From Candidatus Aquidulcis frankliniae (GTDB lineage: Bacteria; Chloroflexota; Limnocylindria; Limnocylindrales; Limnocylindraceae), in contig RFPZ01000025.1 of assembly GCA_009925905.1 (NCBI GenBank), positions 1-15,900 on the forward strand: DNA of 15,900 nucleotides. The letters run 5' to 3'. Made by a program: the position numbers and the translations under genes. Below, in pieces: positions 1 through 5,558 of the stretch. Below the pieces are notes generated by a model. The model made no database searches. It saw only the letters and a program-made list of their open reading frames with translations, and was not told the DNA's origin. Position 1 is the stretch's first letter; the number at the start of each line of letters is the position of its first letter.

Positions 1-525
1 TTCAACATCTTCTACAAGCTGAAGTACGGCAAGGTGTACGACGCGATCCTCTCAACGCCCGTAGGCGTTGGAGATCTCGCGGTCGGCGAACTCCTCTGGT
101 CGAACCTGCGCGGCGTGATCTACGCGACCGCATTCCTTGCGGTGATGCTCGCATTCGGCCTGGTGGCGTCGCCCCTCGCGCTGCTCGCCCCGCTCGCCGT
201 GGTTTTCATCGGCTTCTCGTTTGGCGCCGCTGGATTTGCCATCACCACCCACATGCGCAGTTGGAAAGACTTCGACTTCCTCTTCATCATCTTGACGCCG
301 CTCTTCCTCTTCTCGGCAACCTTCTATCCGGTTGAGATCTACCCAGGAGCCCTGCGTTGGATCGTTGAACTCTCACCGCTCACGCGCGGCACACACCTCG
401 TGCGATCACTCTGTTTCGGCGATCTGAATCTCCTCATGCTGGTTGATATTGCCTACCTCTCCGCGATCAGCCTGATCGGCTATCGCCATGCGGTGCGCCG
501 ACTTGGCGTCCTCCTGCTGAAGTAG
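1..525 (+). CDS. ABC-2 type transporter permease, NodJ/DrrB-like (5' end cut by window)
   Basis: Membrane permease subunit of an ABC-2 exporter (family exporting lipo-oligosaccharides, polysaccharides or drugs). The frame is open from base 1, so the GTG at 34 is not the true start; 174 residues are visible. The first residues, with KLKYGKVYDAILSTP followed by VGDLAVGEL, match the cytoplasmic coupling region typical of NodJ-like permeases. Several hydrophobic segments follow, and the family signature around FSATFYPVEIYP then LSPLTRGTHLVR sits near the C-terminus. The ATP-binding subunit (NodI-like) would be expected upstream, outside the window. dnaJ begins 8 bases after the stop, so the two may share a transcript, but they are functionally unrelated. 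The substrate cannot be read from the sequence. Confidence 0.85.
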   Translation, partial: FNIFYKLKYGKVYDAILSTPVGVGDLAVGELLWSNLRGVIYATAFLAVMLAFGLVASPLALLAPLAVVFIGFSFGAAGFAITTHMRSWKDFDFLFIILTPLFLFSATFYPVEIYPGALRWIVELSPLTRGTHLVRSLCFGDLNLLMLVDIAYLSAISLIGYRHAVRRLGVLLLK

Positions 526-532
526 GCGCGCG

Positions 533-1648
533 ATGGCACGAGACTTCTACGCAATCCTCGGCGTACCGAAGAGTGCGAGCGCCGACGAGATCAAGAAGGC
601 GTTCCGAAAGGCGGCACAGAAGCATCACCCCGACGTGTCAAAAGCCCCCGACGCCGCGGCGAAGTTCAAGGAGATCAACGATGCCTACCAGGTGCTCTCC
701 GACGCGGGGCAGCGCGCACGCTACGACCAGTTCGGCGAGGCGGGCGTTGGTGGCGGATCTGGCGGCCCAGGCGCCGGCGGAGCGGGCGGATTCCCAGGTG
801 GATTCCCTGGCGGCTTCCAGGGTGGTTTCGGTGGCGGCGGCATTGAGGATCTCTTCGAAGGCTTCTTCGGTGGCGGTGGTCGCGGTGCGCGACGCAGCGG
901 ACCGCCCCCTGGTGATGACCTGCGCTACGACCTGCGCGTGGAGTTCAGCGAATCAATTCGCGGTGGTACCCGCGACCTCGACCTAAAGATGAAGGTCGCC
1001 TGCGACGGCTGCTCGGGGAGCGGCGCCGCCAAAGGCTCAGGCACAAAAGAGTGCGACGGCTGCGGCGGGCGCGGTTCGGTGCGCACCGTGCGCCAAACGA
1101 TGCTCGGCCAGATGGCGGTGGAAGCACCGTGCGCCAAGTGTGGCGGTGAGGGGCGCATCATTGAGAAGCAGTGCCCAACCTGTCGCGGCGAAGGGCGACT
1201 TAACGGCTCCAAGCGACTGCATGTGGAGATTCCACCCGGCGTTGATGACGGCACGCAGATTCGACTGAGCGGTCAGGGTGAGCCTGGTCGCCGCGGTGGG
1301 CCTGCTGGCAATCTCTACGTCGTCATTGAGGTGAAGGAGCATCCGCAGCTCGTCCGCGACGGCATCAATCTCACCACCGAGATTCCACTCTCGATTTCGC
1401 AGGCGGCACTCGGTGCGCGCGTGGTGGTGCCGACCGCTGAAGGGGAAGAGGAGATCGAGATTAAGGCGGGGACACAGCCGAACGACGTGCTGCGCCTCAA
1501 GGGTCGCGGTGCACCGAACGTGCGACGACCAAGTCAGCGTGGCGATCTACTGGTTCACATTGCGATTGAGGTACCGAAGAAGCTGAGCGGCGATCAACGC
1601 AAGGCGCTTGAAGCATTTGCCAAGGCGAGTGGCGAGGAGAACCACTGA
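533..1648 (+). CDS. dnaJ: Chaperone protein DnaJ (type I Hsp40)
   Basis: Co-chaperone that delivers unfolded clients to DnaK and stimulates its ATPase; cytosolic. 371 residues, the usual length. J-domain at about 4-67 with the catalytic HPD at 32-34; Gly/Phe-rich linker at about 70-126, including four tandem GGFx units; zinc-finger domain with all four CxxCxGxG motifs (Cys pairs 157/160, 174/177, 200/203, 214/217); then the C-terminal substrate-binding and dimerisation region. All hallmarks are intact, so this is a full DnaJ rather than a CbpA-like type. The ATG lies 8 bases after the preceding stop. Its TGA overlaps the proposed CTG start of prmA. dnaJ followed by prmA is a conserved order in Bacillota and others. 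dnaK and grpE are not in the window. Confidence 0.98.
   Translation: MARDFYAILGVPKSASADEIKKAFRKAAQKHHPDVSKAPDAAAKFKEINDAYQVLSDAGQRARYDQFGEAGVGGGSGGPGAGGAGGFPGGFPGGFQGGFGGGGIEDLFEGFFGGGGRGARRSGPPPGDDLRYDLRVEFSESIRGGTRDLDLKMKVACDGCSGSGAAKGSGTKECDGCGGRGSVRTVRQTMLGQMAVEAPCAKCGGEGRIIEKQCPTCRGEGRLNGSKRLHVEIPPGVDDGTQIRLSGQGEPGRRGGPAGNLYVVIEVKEHPQLVRDGINLTTEIPLSISQAALGARVVVPTAEGEEEIEIKAGTQPNDVLRLKGRGAPNVRRPSQRGDLLVHIAIEVPKKLSGDQRKALEAFAKASGEENH
785..832 (+). repeat. Four tandem 12-base repeats in the dnaJ Gly/Phe linker
   Basis: Four imperfect in-frame 12-base units encode GGFP, GGFP, GGFQ and GGFG. The Gly/Phe linker of DnaJ is known to be low-complexity and variable in length; unit gain or loss here would change linker length without shifting the frame. 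Confidence 0.8.
1635..1639 (+). promoter_or_regulatory. Shine-Dalgarno AGGAG that decides the prmA start
   Basis: AGGAG inside the last dnaJ codons, 5 bases before the CTG at 1645. The spacing is ideal. No ATG, GTG or TTG lies in the prmA frame between the upstream in-frame stop (1609-1611) and the GTG at 1816, so this site points to CTG initiation at 1645. Confidence 0.6.
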
Positions 1649-2616
1649 GCTCCGACGGCTGGCTCGAACTCAGCATTGAGTGCGACCCCGAAGCGGCCGA
1701 AGCGATCAGCGAACGACTCGGTCGACTCGCCCCTTCTGGCACCAGCGCCGAACCCGCCACGCCACCACCGATTGATGGCGACGCGCTTGGACCTGTCTAT
1801 GACCCGACCGCACCGGTGCGCATTCGCGCCTGGCTCCCCGACACATCAAGCAATCGCGCCGCTGCCGACACCCTCGTGACGGAGCTTGAGCGCTTCGCAG
1901 CATTCTCGAGTGGCGGTGTTGGATTGCGCGGCATTGGGCCGTTGCAAGTACGACCGATTCCTGCCGAGGAGTGGGCAACAAGTTGGCGCGCCGAGTTTCC
2001 AGTCCTCCGAGTTGGCAGGATCGTCGTCCGACCGCCTTGGCGCGAACACATTGCCGCCCCCGATGACGCCGTGGTGACGATCGACCCTGGCCAGGCGTTC
2101 GGCACGGGGCTCCACCCAACGACACGCCTTGCGCTGATTGGCCTGGAGCGCTGGAGTGCCGCCGGTCGACTCGGTGAGCTCCCTCTTGGCGGCCCCGGCG
2201 TGCTCGACGTTGGCACGGGGAGTGGCATCCTGCTTCTTGCCGCGATCGCCCTCGGCGCATCGCACGGCACCGGCGTCGACATTGATCCGCTCTCTGTTGC
2301 CGCCGCCACCGAGAATGCGTCGCGCAACGGTGTTGCTGACCGCGTCACCATTCAGGCGGGTTCACTTCCAATCAGCGCGCCGGCACAATTGGTGATGGCA
2401 AACCTCGTTGCCACACTTCACATCGAACTCGCCCCACTGCTCGTTGGTGCGATGGCGCCAGGTGGTCGGCTCCTGACCAGTGGCATGTTCATCTCGCGCG
2501 CCGACGAGGCGATCGCTGCACTGCAGGCGGCGGGGGCAACGCTCGTTGATCGTTGGGAGGAGGGGGAGTGGGTCGCCGCCGAATTCAGCGACGGCCGCGC
2601 TACACTTGCATCATGA
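1645..2616 (+). CDS. prmA: Ribosomal protein L11 methyltransferase PrmA, probable CTG start
   Basis: SAM-dependent methyltransferase that modifies ribosomal protein L11. From CTG 1645 the product is 323 residues, close to family length; the first conventional start (GTG 1816) would give 266 and delete the N-terminal L11-recognition domain. The frame between 1648 and 1816 reads WLELSIECDPEAAEAISERL, a recognisable PrmA N-terminus, with the same GC-rich third positions as the rest. The catalytic domain shows FGTGLHPTT (about 152-160), SAM motif I DVGTGSG (about 188-194) and a NLVA segment matching the family's NILA motif. Start evidence: AGGAG 5 bases upstream and a CTGA overlap with the dnaJ stop, matching the ATGA/GTGA overlaps elsewhere here. 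A sequencing error or an ATT start at 1615 are alternatives. Its TGA overlaps the HIT gene's ATG. Confidence 0.88.
   Translation: MSSDGWLELSIECDPEAAEAISERLGRLAPSGTSAEPATPPPIDGDALGPVYDPTAPVRIRAWLPDTSSNRAAADTLVTELERFAAFSSGGVGLRGIGPLQVRPIPAEEWATSWRAEFPVLRVGRIVVRPPWREHIAAPDDAVVTIDPGQAFGTGLHPTTRLALIGLERWSAAGRLGELPLGGPGVLDVGTGSGILLLAAIALGASHGTGVDIDPLSVAAATENASRNGVADRVTIQAGSLPISAPAQLVMANLVATLHIELAPLLVGAMAPGGRLLTSGMFISRADEAIAALQAAGATLVDRWEEGEWVAAEFSDGRATLAS
2601..2606 (+). promoter_or_regulatory. Candidate leaderless -10 element (TACACT) before the HIT gene
   Basis: TACACT fits the TANNNT -10 pattern and ends 6 bases before the ATG at 2613, the geometry of leaderless transcripts. No Shine-Dalgarno precedes this start and I see no convincing -35. 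It lies inside the end of prmA. The same arrangement occurs before apt and manC. Confidence 0.4.
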
Positions 2617-2963
2617 GTGACTGCCTCTTCTGTAAGATCATCGCTGGTGAGATTCCGAGCACGCAACGTCACAGTTCCGAGCTTGTGATCGCCTTCAACG
2701 ATATTGCGCCACAGGCGCCCTTCCATGTGCTCATCGTGCCCCGCGAACACATCGGTTCCGCTGCCGATCTGCGCGACACCCCCGCACACGGTGCACTCTT
2801 GGCGCGCATGCATCACGTGGCGCAAGAGATCGCCGTCGAGGCTGGATACGGTGATCGCGGTTGGCGCCTCGTGAGCAATGTTGGCAATGAGGGCGGACAG
2901 GCAATCCAGCATTTACATCTGCACCTACTCGCCGGACGACAGCTGACGTGGCCACCGGGATGA
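2613..2963 (+). CDS. HIT-family (HINT-like) nucleotide-binding protein
   Basis: Histidine-triad hydrolase of the HINT branch, which hydrolyses nucleoside phosphoramidates and acyl-adenylates such as those made by aminoacyl-tRNA synthetases; cytosolic. 116 residues, normal for HINT. CLFC near the N-terminus (C4, C7) is the usual zinc-site pair. The triad HLHLHLL spans 100-106, with H102 the expected nucleophile, and the C-terminal GRQLTWPPG is typical. Start chosen at ATG 2613, overlapping the prmA stop as ATGA; the longer frame back to 2553 adds a non-homologous tail. There is no Shine-Dalgarno, so the gene is read either by coupling to prmA or from a leaderless transcript. It occupies the position that rsmE/mtaB hold between prmA and rpsU in Bacillus. 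Confidence 0.95.
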   Translation: MSDCLFCKIIAGEIPSTQRHSSELVIAFNDIAPQAPFHVLIVPREHIGSAADLRDTPAHGALLARMHHVAQEIAVEAGYGDRGWRLVSNVGNEGGQAIQHLHLHLLAGRQLTWPPG

Positions 2964-3532
2964 GCGAATCGCCAACGACGCGCAAGCGTCGCTTCCCGTA
3001 CAGCACCGTGGTCGTGTTGGTCGGTGGTATGGCGATCTTCAGCTTCTTGTCGGGAGGCCCACTGGTGCCAGATCCACAGGGCCCTGCCGCGTCGGCGGCG
3101 CCAACCGCGCGCAGCTCTGCAGAGGCGGCCCAGGTGGAGGGACTCCTCGTCTCCGTGGTGACCGCCGCTGGCCTGGGGCCGATTGTGGGAAGTGCTGATG
3201 TGCGCCCACCACTTCCGCCTGAGATGAACAGCCTCCCCCGCACGGTGGTTCGCGCTGCCTCAGGTCGTGATCCGAACGGCATCCCTCTGGTCGCCATCTC
3301 ATTCACCGACGCCGCGGCGGCGCGGACCGCTGCCGCGCAGCTCGCCGCGTATTTGGTTGCCTCAGTGAACCTGGTTCTCGTCCCCCCAGATGCTGAATTC
3401 AGCCTCTTCCAATCGGGGAACCTACTCGTGATCCTGCAGCGCACCCCCTCAGCTGACCTCGACAGTGAAGCGGCAAACACCCTACTGATCACCCTGCAGG
3501 GGATGCTTGAAGAGGTCCCCCTCCCGAGGTAA
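2960..3532 (+). CDS. Hypothetical single-pass membrane protein
   Basis: Not recognised. 190 residues from ATG 2960, which overlaps the HIT stop as ATGA; a GTG at 2948 is possible but would overlap more. A basic N-terminus (TRKRR at about 7-11) is followed by one hydrophobic helix at about 14-32 and then an Ala/Pro-rich stretch, suggesting N-in topology with an outside C-terminal domain. The rest (about 55-190) looks like a small alpha/beta domain, with an Ala-rich helix (AAAARTAAAQLAAYL) and a hydrophobic strand, and no cysteines or evident catalytic motif. It sits between HIT and rpsU in the translation cluster. Codon use is like its neighbours, so it does not look recently acquired. It could also be an uncleaved signal-anchor protein. 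Confidence 0.8.
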   Translation: MSESPTTRKRRFPYSTVVVLVGGMAIFSFLSGGPLVPDPQGPAASAAPTARSSAEAAQVEGLLVSVVTAAGLGPIVGSADVRPPLPPEMNSLPRTVVRAASGRDPNGIPLVAISFTDAAAARTAAAQLAAYLVASVNLVLVPPDAEFSLFQSGNLLVILQRTPSADLDSEAANTLLITLQGMLEEVPLPR

Positions 3533-3545
3533 GTCGCCCTGGCGC

Positions 3546-3577
3546 GGGGGATCGGCTATCCTCCTCCCCTTAGGAGG
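3546..3577 (+). promoter_or_regulatory. rpsU leader with two mutually exclusive hairpins over the Shine-Dalgarno
   Basis: The Shine-Dalgarno AGGAGG (3572-3577) is a perfect complement of CCTCCT (3560-3565), giving a 6-base-pair hairpin with a 6-base loop that hides the ribosome site. The same CCTCC can instead pair upstream: GGGGGAT (3546-3552) with ATCCTCC (3558-3564), 7 pairs including one G-U with a 5-base loop, which frees the Shine-Dalgarno. CCTCCT is also the anti-Shine-Dalgarno core of 16S rRNA. This looks like a translational switch for bS21, but it is inferred from pairing alone. TATCCT (3557-3562) could alternatively be a -10 element; transcripts starting there would lack both stems. 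Confidence 0.45.
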
Positions 3578-3583
3578 TGCCAC

Positions 3584-3775
3584 TTGGCAGAAGTACGTAT
3601 CGGCGAGAACGAGTCTTTCGAGGCCGCGCTGCGCCGTTTCAATAAGAAGGTCCAGCAGGCCGGCATCTTGGCCGAGTCGCGCCGACGCGAAGCGTTCGAG
3701 AACGCCGCGGAGAAGAAGAAGCGCAAGGACGCCAAGCGCAAGAAGCCGATGGGCGGAGCACCGCGCGGGATCTAG
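3584..3775 (+). CDS. rpsU: Small ribosomal subunit protein bS21
   Basis: Small basic 30S protein on the platform near the 3' end of 16S rRNA, where it helps mRNA engagement. 63 residues, the usual size, with the family pattern ENESFEAALRRFNKKVQQAG followed by a Lys/Arg-rich tail ending around KKKRKDAKRKK. The start is TTG at 3584, supported by AGGAGG ending 6 bases before it; no ATG lies in the frame until internal Met. It begins 51 bases after the preceding gene, one of the few real gaps here, and the leader can fold over the Shine-Dalgarno. yqeY follows 48 bases downstream, the conserved rpsU-yqeY order of Bacillota and Chloroflexota-like genomes. bS21 is absent from most Actinomycetota, which bears on the host's identity. 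Confidence 0.96.
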   Translation: MAEVRIGENESFEAALRRFNKKVQQAGILAESRRREAFENAAEKKKRKDAKRKKPMGGAPRGI

Positions 3776-3794
3776 CCCCACGGCGCGCCCCAGT

Positions 3795-3807
3795 GCGGCT
3801 TAGCCGC
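3795..3807 (+). other. Short hairpin between rpsU and yqeY
   Basis: GCGGC, loop TTA, GCCGC: five G-C pairs with a 3-base loop. No T-run follows, so it does not qualify as an intrinsic terminator. It could slow RNases or tune relative expression of rpsU and yqeY. The yqeY Shine-Dalgarno lies 5 bases downstream of it. Confidence 0.3.
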
Positions 3808-3823
3808 CAGAGAGGAGCAGCGC

Positions 3824-4276
3824 ATGTCGCTTCGAGATCAACTGAAAGCTGATGTCTCGGCCGCTATGCGGTCGGGCGAGACGCTGCGTCGCGACACCCT
3901 TCGCATGGCCCTCTCCGCGCTCGCCCTCGTTGAGAAAGAGCTGAAGCGCGATGCCACCGACGACGAGGTGCTTGGGGTCATCGTGAAAGCGGTGAAGACG
4001 CGTAAGGAATCCGTCGACGCCTACATAGCTGCCAATCGCGCCGACCTCGCCGAAGGCGAAAGCGCCGAGATCGCGATCCTTTCTACGTATATGCCCGAGC
4101 AGCTGAGTGACGCCGATGTCGACGCTCTCGTCGCCGAGGCGATCAGTGCCACCGGCGCAGCGTCGGCGAAAGAGATGGGGAAGGTCATGGGCTGGCTCGG
4201 ACCGAAGACCAAGGGCCGCGTCGATGGAAAGGTCCTCTCGGGGAAGGTCACCGCGGCGCTCGCCGCACGCGGATGA
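3824..4276 (+). CDS. yqeY: GatB/YqeY domain protein
   Basis: Homologue of the C-terminal tail domain of GatB, the tRNA-binding part of the Asp/Glu-tRNA amidotransferase; the free-standing YqeY protein is thought to act in tRNA or translation quality but its exact role is unsettled. 150 residues, family-typical. Recognisable blocks: TLRMALSAL near 24-32, ILSTYMPEQL near 85-94, and MGKVMGWLGPKTKGRVDGK near the C-terminus, the most conserved part. The ATG has AGGAG 6 bases upstream. The stop overlaps the ybeY ATG (ATGA), indicating co-translation. It follows rpsU as in many genomes. Confidence 0.95.
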   Translation: MSLRDQLKADVSAAMRSGETLRRDTLRMALSALALVEKELKRDATDDEVLGVIVKAVKTRKESVDAYIAANRADLAEGESAEIAILSTYMPEQLSDADVDALVAEAISATGAASAKEMGKVMGWLGPKTKGRVDGKVLSGKVTAALAARG

Positions 4277-4830
4277 GCCGCAGCTCCGGGCCGCGCGCGC
4301 GCATCGTGCGCCGCAGGCGCGGCGGGATCTCCGTCACCGCTACCGAACTTCGTGCCCTCGTTGAGCGCGCCCTGCGCGTTTCTGGCGCGCCAAATAACGG
4401 CGAGGTGGTCGTCACACTTGTTGACGACAACGAGATCACCACACTGAACGAGTCACAGATGAAGAAGCGCGGCACGACCGACGTGTTGAGCTTTCCATTG
4501 CTTGAGCCGACTGCGTATCCGGCGCGACCTGGAACGGCGCGACGCGCAGCGCACAAAGTGGCAACCCCGATCGTGACCGGCGAAACACTCCCACTCGGCG
4601 ACATCATCATCAGCATTGATCGCGCCATTGCACAGGCGCGCGAAGGACACGGTGGCACCGACGGCGCAACGAGCCATGCGCCAGCCGACGAGCTGCGACT
4701 GCTCGCTGTGCATGGCGCGCTGCACCTCTGTGGTTGGGATCACCGCACACCCGCCGGTCGCACGGCGATGTGGGCGGAGCAGGAGCGCATCCTACGCGCG
4801 CATACACGCGCGATGAGGTCAAGCCGATGA
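4273..4830 (+). CDS. ybeY: Endoribonuclease YbeY (16S rRNA maturation)
   Basis: Zinc-dependent single-strand RNase required for 16S rRNA 3' maturation and 70S quality control. 185 residues, somewhat long. The metal motif HGALHLCGWDH at 147-157 supplies the three zinc histidines (147, 151, 157). Upstream, LNESQMKKRGTTDVLSFP (about 58-75) contains the conserved basic residue and the TDVLSFP strand. Between that strand and LGDIIIS (108-114) there is a 30-residue Pro/Ala/Arg-rich segment where homologues usually have about ten residues. The N-terminus is also unusually Arg-rich (RARIVRRRRGG). The start overlaps the yqeY stop and the stop overlaps the pth ATG, both as ATGA. Confidence 0.96.
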   Translation: MSRSSGPRARIVRRRRGGISVTATELRALVERALRVSGAPNNGEVVVTLVDDNEITTLNESQMKKRGTTDVLSFPLLEPTAYPARPGTARRAAHKVATPIVTGETLPLGDIIISIDRAIAQAREGHGGTDGATSHAPADELRLLAVHGALHLCGWDHRTPAGRTAMWAEQERILRAHTRAMRSSR

Positions 4831-5558
4831 GTCAGGATCGACGCCTCGTTGTTGGTCTCGGTAACCCTGGTGACAAGTACCGCTACACGCGACACAACAT
4901 CGCCTGGCTTGTGCTTGATGCCTTTGCCGATCGCGTGAACTGGCGCGGCGGTGGCAAAAAGCGCGATGCGGCGATGGTGCATGCGGGTCGCGTGCTCGGC
5001 CTTGACCTCGTGATGGCGAAGCCTGACACCTTTATGAATGAGTCTGGCATTGCGGTGCGCAAGCTCCTCGCCGCCGAGCGTGTGCCACTCACCGCGCTAC
5101 TCGTGGTCGTAGACGATTTCAGCTTGCCGTTTGGCACGCTTCGCTTCCGCGAAGGGGGGAGCGCTGGTGGCCATAACGGCCTTACCTCAATCAACGAGGA
5201 ACTAGGCACCGACAAGTACCCGCGCCTGCGCGTTGGTATTGGCGACCCGCGGCAGTCAGGAACTGCCCACCAGCATGTGCTTGGAGAGTTCACCGCCGCC
5301 GAACGACTACGCCTCCCAGAGGTTGAGGTTGCAACCGGTGAGGCGATTGAGATGTGGGCGCGCAGCGGGCTAAACAAGGCGGCAACCGCATTCAATGGGT
5401 GGGCGCTCCCTGAGCCCGAGGCTGGCAGTGCCGCCGATCCGGCGAATCTACCGAAGCCAGGGGAGGTCGACGGTCCCGCTGGCGCCGACGGGATTCGCAA
5501 GACGTCACACGGTTGGCGAAAGATTCTCGGTCGCGACAAGGCCGATCGCGAAGGGTGA
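4827..5558 (+). CDS. pth: Peptidyl-tRNA hydrolase with C-terminal extension
   Basis: Cleaves peptidyl-tRNAs released by stalled ribosomes, recycling tRNA. 243 residues against roughly 185-200 for the family. The catalytic core is intact: GLGNPGDKYRYTRHNIAW with H23 as catalytic His, FMNESG, the VVDDFSLPFG strand with its Asp, and GGHNGL. From about 190 on there is an extra tail: an acidic, Pro/Gly/Ala-rich linker and a short basic end (IRKTSHGWRKILGRDKADRE). The start is ATG 4827, overlapping the ybeY stop; a longer frame to 4734 is non-homologous. The TGA overlaps the mfd GTG. pth followed by mfd is also the order in Bacillus (spoVC-fin-mfd). Confidence 0.96.
   Translation: MSQDRRLVVGLGNPGDKYRYTRHNIAWLVLDAFADRVNWRGGGKKRDAAMVHAGRVLGLDLVMAKPDTFMNESGIAVRKLLAAERVPLTALLVVVDDFSLPFGTLRFREGGSAGGHNGLTSINEELGTDKYPRLRVGIGDPRQSGTAHQHVLGEFTAAERLRLPEVEVATGEAIEMWARSGLNKAATAFNGWALPEPEAGSAADPANLPKPGEVDGPAGADGIRKTSHGWRKILGRDKADREG

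Noticed and set aside
785..832. Tandem GGFx repeat in dnaJ as a novel element
   Set aside because: Gly/Phe-rich linkers of DnaJ commonly contain such repeats; listed as a feature only.
1816..2616. prmA starting at GTG 1816
   Set aside because: It removes a conserved N-terminal region that is clearly coding upstream (1648-1815), and there is no Shine-Dalgarno at 1816.
3795..3807. Hairpin after rpsU as a rho-independent terminator
   Set aside because: The stem has only five pairs and is followed by AGAGAGGAG, not a T-run; it lies directly before the yqeY ribosome site.
5513..5554. mfd start at TTG 5513
   Set aside because: It overlaps pth by 46 bases with no supporting ribosome site and adds a low-complexity basic tail; GTG 5555 gives the 4-base overlap seen at other junctions.
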